Notes under the pieces: model-generated
What the model was told of the DNA's origin: nothing
The model's input: only the letters and a program-made list of their open reading frames with translations
Database searches by the model: none
NCBI GenBank assembly: GCA_033439765.1
Contig: JAULSN010000002.1
Coordinates: 2,418,001-2,482,000, forward strand
Direction: 5' to 3'
DNA length: 64,000 nucleotides
Source of the DNA: Lasiosphaeria ovina
Taxonomy: Eukaryota > Ascomycota > Sordariomycetes > Sordariales > Lasiosphaeriaceae
Position numbers and translations under genes: made by a program
In this document: positions 55,214 to 64,000 of the stretch, one piece after another
Layout: each line of letters starts with the position of its first letter
Position numbering within the stretch: position 1 is the stretch's first letter

Positions 55214-56116
55214 CTAGCCCTCGTAGTTGGTTCTCTGTACCAACTTGGCTCCGTGGATGGTTTCCGTTTCCTCGATCTCGTACCACGAGTGGTCGCCCAC
55301 CGTTGTCAGGGATGCGTAGGCCGTCAGGGACTTGCATTTTCTGTGCGGGGTTTCTCGTTAGAATGACAGAGACAAAAAGTAAACTGGCGGGGTTTGGACC
55401 TCAAACTTACAGATACCCGTTGATTGTGAGCGCTCCCCAGACTTCGATCTCGCCCTGTACCTCCAGGGTCCCTTCTACCTTCAGCTTGCCAAAGATCTTG
55501 ACCTTGTCTCTGTGGTTGACTGTCAGTTCGCTGCATATTCATCACAGTGATATTTGTGAGACGGTCCGCCGATGAGACTTACGCGCAAAGTGCACTCCCC
55601 TTGATCTTGACGTTTCCAAACGACTTGAGCTTGCCGCTGTTGTGGAACCATGTCAGCCAAAGCTCAACTTGTTTGTGTGTGTGAGGACTACTGAGGGGGC
55701 CCTTACCTGCACGTCATGTTCCCGTTGAGGTCGATGTTCCCGTAGGCCTCGATCCTGTCCCGCACGACAAAGTCGCCAAAGAGGGTGACGGCGCCCATGG
55801 ACTTGACCGAGCCGTCGACCTCCATGGGCCCCCGCAGGTCGACCGACGAGTCCGACTTGATGCTCTTCTTCTTCTTGATGGCGACCTGCTGCTGGCCCAT
55901 CGACGAGCCCCCGGCCATGGCCGACGGGTCGTAGCTCCCCGCCGGCTCGTCGAACGTCATGACATGCTCGTAGGCGTACATGGTGGTGGTGTCTTCTTCA
56001 GCGGTGGTTGTTGTTGTTGTTGTCGTTGTTGCAGATGGCAAGGGCGATGAGGGTGAAGGGGCAGTGGATGAGGACGAAGAAGGTGTTGAGACGGCAGGAT
56101 GCTTGCCCTTTTTCAT
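55214..56116 (-). CDS. Bactofilin-like polymer-forming protein
   Basis: Four exons: 56116-55707, 55636-55583, 55509-55411, 55340-55214, giving 229 residues. All three introns are GTAAG...CAG and phase 2. The N-terminal 75 residues are Ser/Thr/Pro-rich (TTTTTTTTTAEEDTTT). From about residue 85 the protein is a repetitive beta structure with the short-period pattern of bactofilins: SSVDLRGPMEVDGSVKSMGA, VTLFGDFVVRDRIEAYGNID, GKLKSFGNVKIKGSALC, VKIFGKLKVEGTLEVQGEIE, VWGALTINGYL. Hydrophobic and Gly residues recur every five to six positions, as in a right-handed beta-helix. Bacterial bactofilins self-assemble into filaments without nucleotide. The C-terminal 40 residues (TVGDHSWYEIEETETIHG) lie outside the helix. 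The frame is open upstream of ATG 56116 for about 30 codons but has no other ATG. Function in fungi unknown to me. Confidence 0.85.
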
Positions 56117-57864
56117 AGTCGACGACGTGGTGCCTTTGTACGACTCGATGATGCAGGAAACTTCAGCGGCATCGCCGTTTTCATGCTGATGCTCACTAGA
56201 CTGGCGAGGCTAAGGTGAGTCGGATACGCCGTGGAGGAGGACTTCGGGAAGCTATATAGAAAGGGGAAACCTCGAGGAGATACATCGAGGAGCGGCTATT
56301 GGTAGTAGCAGAGAGACGGGGAGCCAAGAAGGTAGGCAGGCAAGTAGGTACGGTAGGTAGTAGGAAGGGTAGGTAGGTAGGAAGGTAGAGGTGTTGACAT
56401 CCCGAAGCTAGGACCGTCGACGCCAGGGACCAAGTTCTGGTGCCCCGTCCGTCTGCCTGCCCCCGCAGCGAGGTCCTGACGGACTGGCTCCCCAAGCTAG
56501 AGCTCCACATGGTGTGTGTGAGTCTTCGATTGCTCGTCTGCTTGACCCGTCGTCCTGGAAAGTAGTACTATTGCTTTGGAATGACGGCATGGGCACGATC
56601 ACGCGCGTTACAGCCCGGCCTTGTATTGAAACGACATGTAACCGTCGCTATGCACCCCCTCGCCAGGCCCACCGAGGGGAGGAAGGGGATATCCCAGCTT
56701 TGGGGTTTGGCCTGACAAAGAAGACCAACACCGAGGCGGCAACAGGGGTGACATCTAGGAGAGCAGCGCGGCTCTAGGCTCTTCGGCTTTGCTTGAGACA
56801 CTTGCTCATTGGCCTGTCCGACGCCAGCAAGGCGCAGTTGGGGTGTTACTGGTTGCTTGGCCTGGCCATTTATTTCCCCTTTGAAGCGCGCAACTCGGCT
56901 GTTGTAGCCGTTGAGCAGCAACAGCAGCCGAAGCGAAGCCGACGGACCCTATACCCAGCCCTACCTAGGTACATACATAGTGTAGAGCTCGCTCGAGCTA
57001 GGGCTTTGGTCGCTTGGGGGCAATGGCTTGATTGGGGGGGAGGCCGCCAGCAGGTAGTGCATCTCCGCTCGGTACATGGAGTACTGCCATTGCCCAACTG
57101 TCTGTTAACGGCGTCCGGATCGGTGCGAAATGAAGGCGCCGAATATTGGCCTTCGATTCGCCCAAGCTGTCGGGAGCCGCCACTAAAAACGAGGGGCGCA
57201 GCAGGGCTGAAGTTGCTTTTGTCTAGAAGTCGCGCCTAACAAGAACCGTTTGCTGTCCCCCTCCACCGACTTTCCCCTCGCGACCTTTGCTCCATCGGAA
57301 AACGGGGGGGTTTCTCACTTATGCACCCGGAACGCCTTGCCTTGCCCGTTGAGGCAATTCAGCTGAGGCTTGGCGGGAAAAACCCTTACCTGGTCTCTGG
57401 GCGCCGCACCTCACCCCCCATGCATCATCGCCCTGGGGACACACATGCGGGCACCACACCCATATCGACTGTCAATGCAAGCAAGGAATGGAAGGCTTCG
57501 AATTCGATGATGTGCTGTTGCTGCTGCAGCCCTTGGCGCGTTCCACGACAGGTTGGCTGCACAACGTCGACGAGTCGACGACATCTCCGCACCACTCATA
57601 CCACTAAAGACCGGGCGAAAACACTGCAGAAGGTTTCGGAGAACATGCCCGCAATCGCAGTCACGGATCCCGGACCCTGGCAGCCTGCCGCCCGAACAAG
57701 TCCTAGAACATTCTGAATTCTCCCATCTTGCAGCCTAGCGCAAATCTCGACTGGAATCCAACCCATTTGTCGGTGCCTTCCCCGATGTCAACAGGGACGT
57801 CATAGCATCCCGGATCCCGTGACGCACCCCAGAGAAGACGCGTAAGTCCAACGCCGAGAACGAC
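56117..57864. other. 1.7-kb intergenic region
   Basis: Promoter side of the bactofilin-like gene (with GTAGGTAGG-type repeats at 56329-56387 and a TATATAG on the minus strand at about 56251-56257), then sequence without a supported gene up to the membrane-protein stop. Confidence 0.5.
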
Positions 57865-59326
57865 TCATACAGTTGCTACATATTTCATCGCGAGTCCAGT
57901 CACAAAGGTAGCCATGACCCAGGCGCTGGCGTACACAGCGGCGCCGTATGATTCCACGCCGTTGATCGTTAGGGCACATTGTAGGTACGTGCCGACCCCC
58001 GTGAAGAGCATGGCCACAGCCGTCCGCGAGATCGACACCTTGGTGCGGCTTGTGAAGCCCCACAAATTCCACGCGACCGTTTCCCCGAGCGTGGCACGAA
58101 TAGGATCGAACTCTGCATTCTCTTGGTCTTGCGCCGTCGGGGGCGTCGTCACGGTAGGCGTGAAGATAAAGGACCGCGCAGCTACCCCGAACAACATGGT
58201 AGCCGCTTGTGTGAGCGGGCTGCCAACGAAGAACATTCCGGCCTCCGCCGCGGGTATGATGGTGGGGATTTCATCGAAGTAGAGCACCAGGGCGGTCGGG
58301 AGATAGGTCCGAGATGCCAGGAACAGAACTACGGTGTACGTGAGGCCCGAAAGCAGTCCGGTGAGCACCTGGATGCCTCTATCGACAACAATCTCCCGGT
58401 TTGGGACGCCAGGTGCGGCTGAGTGGGCTCCTGAAATCTGGCGCAAGAGCAGGAACGGTAAGAACGTTGATACAACGTCAAGGCCAAGGTAGGCGGCGGC
58501 GGTCAAGGCGCGAATCCCGTAGAAGACCGAGGTGAGATGGGCCTGCCACGCGAGTCAGAACCAGTAGTTGCTTGGATAGGTGGTGTGATAGGTGAGAGGC
58601 GATAGATGCATCGGGTTGGGTATGTAAGGCTGCACCGAGCGTTGCCATGTGCTAGAGTGGTTATGGTCATGGTAGAGGTAGTTGGTGTCACGGTGTGGTG
58701 GAATCATTCCCCCGGACCGTTCGGCGGCCACGGCTCACGGGAAGGAACCCAACTTACTGCAGGGCCATGTGAGAGCAGGGCGAGAGCTGCAAGATCGACG
58801 GCGTCAAAGTCGCCGAGCCAGCCAAGGGCAAGCGCGAGTCTGCCATACCAGCCGCGTTAGTCAGGCCGAGCTGAGTCCCAGCCTCATTCAGCCCTAAGCC
58901 GGAAAGGAGGGCGAGTGAGGCCCGGGTGCCACTTAAGGTGGATGGTGTGTGCTCCGTAGCGCGGAAGTGGAGCGAGACCGGGGAAATGGTAAGAGGTATC
59001 ACAACTTACAAACGCCAGCCAGCCAGGACGGCAATCTCGGTAGTGGTGGGTGCGGGCTGTCTCGCAATGCTGTCCACCTCGCCCGCCGTCATTTGGTGCA
59101 AAAACGCCTGCCCGAGCGCGGCTATTGAAAAGCTTAGCACCACCACCAAGGCAAACCGCAGCGCCTCCGGCAGCTTCGCGCGTCTCGCGGGCCTATGGCG
59201 TGGCTCGAGCGCGCCGCCCCCGCGAGGACGAGCTGCAACTGCTGCAAGTGATAGCGGCGATGCGGCTGCTGGCCCGTCGACAGCTTCCGCCGCCGGCGCC
59301 ATTTCGCCCGCCTTTGCTCGGCCCAT
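57865..59326 (-). CDS. Multi-pass membrane protein, family not recognised
   Basis: Three exons: 59326-59010, 58839-58758 and 58542-57865, giving 358 residues; both introns start GTAAGT and end GCAG, and the first has a CTGACTAAC branch point. The N-terminal 65 residues are soluble and Ala/Pro/Arg-rich. About eight hydrophobic segments follow: ALRFALVVVLSFSIAALGQA; VLAGWRL joined to LALALGWLGDF; LGLDVVSTFLPFLLLRQ; IQVLTGLLSGLTYTVVLFLA; YLPTALVLYF; FVGSPLTQAATMLFGVAARS; RTAVAMLFTGVGTYLQCAL; and YASAWVMATFVTGLAMKYV. A loop with TVTTPPTAQDQENAEFDPIR lies between the sixth and seventh. No transporter or enzyme motif is evident. The start could also be the in-frame ATG at 59302. It is probably a fungal-specific protein of an internal membrane; the location is not deducible. 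Confidence 0.8.
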
Positions 59327-60862
59327 TCGGGATTGTTTTGGTGTTGATGTGGTGGGAGGGGAAGGGACGGCACGGGTCAATCAGAGTCGACGACCCAAAC
59401 GCACTCAGTCTCGTTGCCCGAAGCTAATAAGGCAGCCCTACAATGTAACCCTGGCTGCGCCCAGAGATCGTTGAGATATCGAAGGATAAAACCTAAAGAG
59501 GACGCCTTCGTCGCTTCCGACTCCGATCATGAAACCCGTCTCGAGGTTAGTGGCGGGCGCTGGCGAGAGATTTGAAATCGGACGATGAAGATAAGCTGGG
59601 GTGATGATGCGACTGCCCTGGCTGAGATGGAGAGTATGATTATTTGATTGACAGCTGGGGTTTCGGCGGGGGAGGAGTGGACGGTAAGGCGTTTCTGGGT
59701 TCGGTTGGTCGGCCTTAACCCGCATCTGTGGGTCGGTGACGTTGTTTGTTCGACCTTACAACTTTACAAAGTGACACCCGACCTTTCAACGCTGTATACT
59801 AACAAACCTCCCCTGCCCCGCGCCTTCCTCGAGCTCCGACGGCCAGGCGACCAGTCACAAACCAACTCGCCTTGTTGGTCTGGTCTCGCTGCCCAAAACT
59901 AAATCTACCTTCTTACCTTCGAGAACCACGCGCGAATATTTGTCAACAACGAAGTATCGGGGGGCCAAAATGGTATCGAAAAATCAACACCAACACCTGC
60001 CTAGCGCCCGCGACAACGCCGAGCACCGAGCATGGGCATGATCATGATCTTGAGCAATAGGGCGGGGCATCATCAGCCGCCCTTTGACATGGACTCCATC
60101 TGACATCGCCGGCGTCAACGGGGAAAGCAGGAGCTCCATTTGCTACAGTCGAGAGTGGAGCTCTGGTCTCCATCCCACCCAGATGCTGAGCAGCACCTAC
60201 CTCGGTTTTCATCTCGATCCCGCTCCAAATTAGGAAGGGAGCAGAGGGACATCCCGCACCTGCCATTCTGAAGAGACTGGCAGCATTTGCTTGGAGTTGT
60301 GTCAGTCAGTCAGTCGATCTGCCCATCCCCGTCCTCTCTGCTGCCTCTATTCCCTCGCTTCTTCACACCCTCTGCATCCTCAACTATTGCCCAACATGAC
60401 ACACAAGACACACATTCCCGCGCAGACACGCAGCCGCGCAGGTGCACACGCAGACATGCACGCGAATCCAAGCTGCAAGTTTGGTCTGTTTTTTTCCTTT
60501 TTTTCTTTCATTGGCTTTGGTTCCATACAGAACAAAAGGAGTGTCCAGGCCAGTGATATGTACACTCTCTCGCCTCATGAGATCCTGTCGCTTGCTAATA
60601 ATATTTTGAGGCATTCGCTCAACGCTCGCACACAACCCTCACTTTAACCTCGTGAAGCTGACTGGGTTCTTCCGCTGTAAACAGCAGAATGAACCCGGTG
60701 CTCTCCACTCTTCGGTGCTAAGGGCCGTTGGCGGAGCGAAGACCTCACTTACATGGTTTAGTATAGGTGCACAAAAGAAACAATGCCCCTCGTCAACTCA
60801 TAAATCTTGGTCATCATGGCTTCGGTGTGGCCTTGTTGGAAGGAGCCAAGCCCGCCAAGATT
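59327..60862. other. 1.5-kb intergenic region
   Basis: Promoter side of the membrane-protein gene and 3' flank of the next zinc-finger gene. CACACA and CAGACACGCAG-rich stretches lie at 60395-60460, followed by a T-rich run. No supported coding frame. Confidence 0.5.
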
Positions 60863-62460
60863 TCATTCCTCCATGCGCCCAAAGACGCCGTCGTCGTCGT
60901 CGTCGCTTCGCGCACGAGACCGCATGTAGTCGTCGTCGTCGTCCATAACACTCTCGCCGCTTTCATCCATCCTGACGTCATCCTTGCGCACCTCGCCACG
61001 CGTGAAGCTCTCCGGAGCCTGGCTCGGGAAGCTGTTGATGAAGCTCGTGCCCGTCAAGATGGCTTGATCGAGGTACTGCGCAGGAAGAGGCGGCACGGGA
61101 GGTGCATCAGCTGGGAGATGCACAGTCCGAGAGCCAGCATTGCTCCCAAAACTGCAGCTGAGGAGTTCAACGGCGGCGGCCAGATCCTGATCGTCCTGTC
61201 CAGTGGCATTCTTCCCCGACGATGTGGGCCTTTGGTCTTGGCTGAGCTGTCGAAAGTGACCAAAGCCGGAGCCATTGGGAATGCTGCCGCTAACAGACCC
61301 TGCATACGGCGCAGACTGGTAAGACCGCGAAAATCCGCTACCGTTGCTGTGCCGCTTAGAAAAATTTCTGAAAGATGCGTTGGGAACACCAAACACATCC
61401 GACTGGGGAGGCGGGGTTGTATCAACCGAACTGCGGTCCTGGTTTTCCGAGTAACCAGATGCTGCGGGAGACGCGGAATCCTGGTCGCTTTGGAAATCCC
61501 CGGTCGAGTCCGGAGGCGTAGTGCTGGTTGTGGTGTTCATGGCTACCAAAACAGAGGCCGCCTCCAGAAGCTGCACTTGCTGGTGCTTCGAAATCAAGAG
61601 CTTGGAGGTGTAAGACCATTCGGGAGTATGCTCCCACCTGAGGGAAAGAAAAGTCAACACAATTGTTCCAAAGGGTACAGCTGAGCACTCCCGTGGCCGG
61701 CCCGGACCCCCCGCTCCACAGTCAAAGACCCGTCTGGTGAGAGAGAGAGAGAGAGGGAAAGGAGAGTGGGCACAAACAAATGCTTGGTCAAGCAACTGCT
61801 ATGCTTGTATCCCTTCCCGCACTTCTCGCAGCGAAGTTCTGGCCGGTTGCTCTTCCGGCCCTCCTTGCCGAGTGGTTGGCCATCGCTGGCTCTTCTCAAA
61901 CGGGCGCTCTCGAGGGTCGAATCTCCCTCGTCCCCCGACATGTCATTGAGTTCGTCATCGATAGCGCTGTCCTGCAAATTGACGGCCCCGTCCGCCATGA
62001 CGAACTTGTGCATGGGGAGGCTCGCCGGCGGGGATGGGAGGCTGCCAACAATGGCCGGTCGTGACAGGCCGTTCCTGGACATGGTGTTCCGGCGGGAGCT
62101 TCCGGCGATGGGAAGCGCCATGGCCTTGTCGCCTGCTTCGGTGAGGGCTGCTGTAACAGCTGCAACATTGGTACCCGAGCTTGTCATGCTCTTGCGACGG
62201 GTGACGCGGTGGGTGCCATTGAGAGACCCGGCAGCGACGGAATGCGAGTTAGCGCGCGAGTGCGATTGTCGCCCGACGGACAAGCCGCCTAGTATGGAAT
62301 TGGAAGACATGGACGGCCGGTGGGTGAGCGGCCGCGAGGCTTGTTGCATTTCCTGAGAGAGTAGAGAAGGCGATCAGCCTGCTTGGTTCATGCAACGGAG
62401 GAGCGAACTGGCAAGCATTGGGTTTGGTGTGAGATGTCTATCTACCTTGGACGAGGCCAT
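60863..62460 (-). CDS. Single-finger C2H2 zinc-finger protein
   Basis: Three exons: 62460-62446 (MASSK), 62352-61778 and 61637-60863, giving 454 residues; introns are GT-AG and the frame closes. The N-terminal half is Ser/Arg-rich (SMSSNSILGGLSVGRQSHSR). One C2H2 finger spans the second intron, at about residues 176-198: RCEKCGKGYKHSSCLTKHL continuing WEHTPEWSYTSKLLISKHQQ and VQLLEAASVLVAMN. This finger and the helical block after it look like the conserved core of the protein. The C-terminal part is Ser/Pro/Asp-rich and ends in acidic runs (MDDDDDYMRSRARSDDDDDG). It is probably a nuclear regulator, but one finger with a helical extension might also be a protein-binding module. Intron 2 contains (GA)n/(CT)n repeats near its donor (61740-61755). 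I cannot give an orthologue name. Confidence 0.87.
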
Positions 62461-64000
62461 TGCCAAAGCGATGCAGAAATTGGCCTGCTGCACGACTCCC
62501 GCAAATCGCTCGGTGCGTCGACACGGGGATTGCGAGAGCAGCAGGCAGCGGAGGCTTCTAATCAAAAGTTTGTGATGTCGTAAGAGTCTCGAGTGGGTGA
62601 AGTGGGATACGGAGGAGGCAGTCGAGCGAGAGGTGGGAACCGCGGGGGGATTAACAAATTTGGACCCAGCAAGGGTTGGGTTGGTTGGCGACAAGCTTAT
62701 GAGAACACACGAGGCCCCAAAAAAAAAGCCACTCGCACTTTGGAAAAACGTGGACGATGGGCTGGAGTGACAGCAGGGCAAACAATGCAGAGGGAGGATG
62801 AGTGGCTGTGCCGGCCGTCAGGGAGTAAATGAGTATCAAGGAGAACAGGGGGTAGGTAACGGGATCAAGTTGGAAATGGGAGAGAAAGACGAGAGCGTGT
62901 GGGAAGGGGCCGGGACAAGAGAGCTCGACACGTTCTCCAAAAAATATAAAAAATATGAATATAAGAGACTGAATCGAGAACAGCGCCGCTGGCCGCTGGC
63001 TGTGAACCGAGCTAGTTGGTGCAGATGAATGGTGGGAAGCTAGGGGAGCACTTGCTTGCCCAGGCAAAAGGAGGAGGGAAAGCAAGCATCCAGCGCCGTA
63101 CCGGGTTATTGGCCTAGACTGCGACCGCAGCGGGCGATGGGGTGGTGGGCAGGCGGGCGGTACGGCATGACAGTCAGTCAGTCAGTCTCTAATGTATGGA
63201 ATACCTGGTCCAACAAAGGATGGAGGCGGCGCTGCAAGTACCTCGACTAGTACCCGACCTCAGGTAATCCAGGACCCGCCTCCAACAGGGCCATTCAAGG
63301 CCGGCTTTGCTCCCTGGAGCTAATACTGGATTGCATGCGTGCCCTTTCCATCTTTCCATTTCCACTGCCCGCCTGCCCCGTGCACGCACGCGCGGAAAAT
63401 GTGCTGCGCTCTCAAATTGTAGGAACCCAAGGTAGGGAAGGTGCATGTACCTGACACCACCCGAATGCAGCGGCGGGCGTGTGTCGATGAGGGCGCTTCA
63501 GTGGACTCCCAGAGAAGCAGTCCTGGCGTGGCATTTTTGTCTGCACTGTGAGAGAACAACTCGAACGAACAAGCCACCGGGCGTCCCTCCCAGCTTATGG
63601 CGCCATCCGCTCGCTGCAGATGCAGCAGGCATTGTACTGTGTTATGTATGTACATGTCGGTGGGTAGCATGTTAACCTGTGGAGCTGGAAGCTCCCCTGT
63701 CCGGCCTCCTCCAGATAGGCAATTTGCTATCCTGAGTATGTACATTCACTCGTCACTTTTCAGACGCAGCAGCAATTGAATTGAAATGCAGAAGCAGGAG
63801 TCTAGCCTGCTGGTTGGTTGGTTGGCTGGCCTCTCTCTACGGATACCTCCACGTCTGCTGCAATGCAGAGAGAGAGGGGGGTTTTATAATCCAGAGAGCT
63901 GCAATGCTGCCGCCATGCTTGAAGCTGCCATGCCTGAGCTGCCATTCTCCCGTGCAGGGTTTCCTAAGATCAGATTAGGTTGATGAGCGGTTAGTTTACT
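62461..64000. other. Right-edge intergenic region
   Basis: Upstream of the single-finger gene, hence its promoter and leader (CT/TC-rich on the minus strand to about 62600). No coding gene is supported out to the window edge. It holds CAGT repeats at 63173-63188 and GGTTGGTTGGTTGG at about 63813-63826. Confidence 0.5.

Overview
The window is chromosomal DNA from a filamentous ascomycete (Pezizomycotina, most likely Sordariomycetes). Short GT-AG introns with CTNAC-type branch points interrupt most genes, and coding sequence is GC-rich with C or G at third positions. Intergenic stretches are long and the proteins belong to fungal or general eukaryotic families. One transposon carries TAG/TAA stops of the kind left by repeat-induced point mutation (RIP). 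There are no operons. I found no convincing tRNA, 5S rRNA or CRISPR array. The order below is left to right.

0-11 kb: a C2H2 zinc-finger regulator (2877-6169, +) with an inferred 1.4-kb first intron, then about 5 kb without a supported gene but rich in microsatellites. 11-25 kb: a single-pass membrane protein with a cysteine-rich PAN-like ectodomain (11352-12510, -), a large sterol-glucosyltransferase-like protein with a basic C-terminal extension (16388-20263, -), a small inverted-repeat element resembling a MITE (21779-22190), and a Ybp1/glomulin/ALF4-family protein (22687-24716, -). 25-33 kb: a SET-domain protein with a signal peptide (25773-27179, -), a YcaC-like cysteine hydrolase with a signal peptide (29871-30974, +), and ribosomal protein uL1/L10a (31959-32883, +).

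33-43 kb: a frame-broken gene relic, the splicing factor Cwc22 (36425-38950, -), and the small ER protein DPM2 (41754-42247, +). The Cwc22 and DPM2 genes are divergent. The space between them has been invaded by a 2.2-kb Tc1/mariner element with 32-bp terminal inverted repeats and TA duplications. 43-64 kb: a BCAS3/ATG18-like WD40 protein (43066-46724, -), an NTF2/SnoaL-like protein (48852-49449, -), an ING-family PHD chromatin protein (50489-53332, -), a bactofilin-like polymer-forming protein (55214-56116, -), an unrecognised multi-pass membrane protein (57865-59326, -), and a single-finger C2H2 protein (60863-62460, -).

Most of the genes look like independent housekeeping or regulatory loci: translation, splicing, ER glycolipid precursor synthesis, chromatin, lipid and membrane biology. 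I did not see a biosynthetic cluster or a clear new multi-gene system. The most unusual items are the bactofilin-like gene, the glycosyltransferase with its C-terminal extension, the two signal-peptide-bearing enzymes, the RIP-marked transposon in a divergent promoter, and several extremely short first exons, including one that is only the ATG. Splice junctions were worked out by hand from reading frame and splice consensus; no expression data or database search was available.
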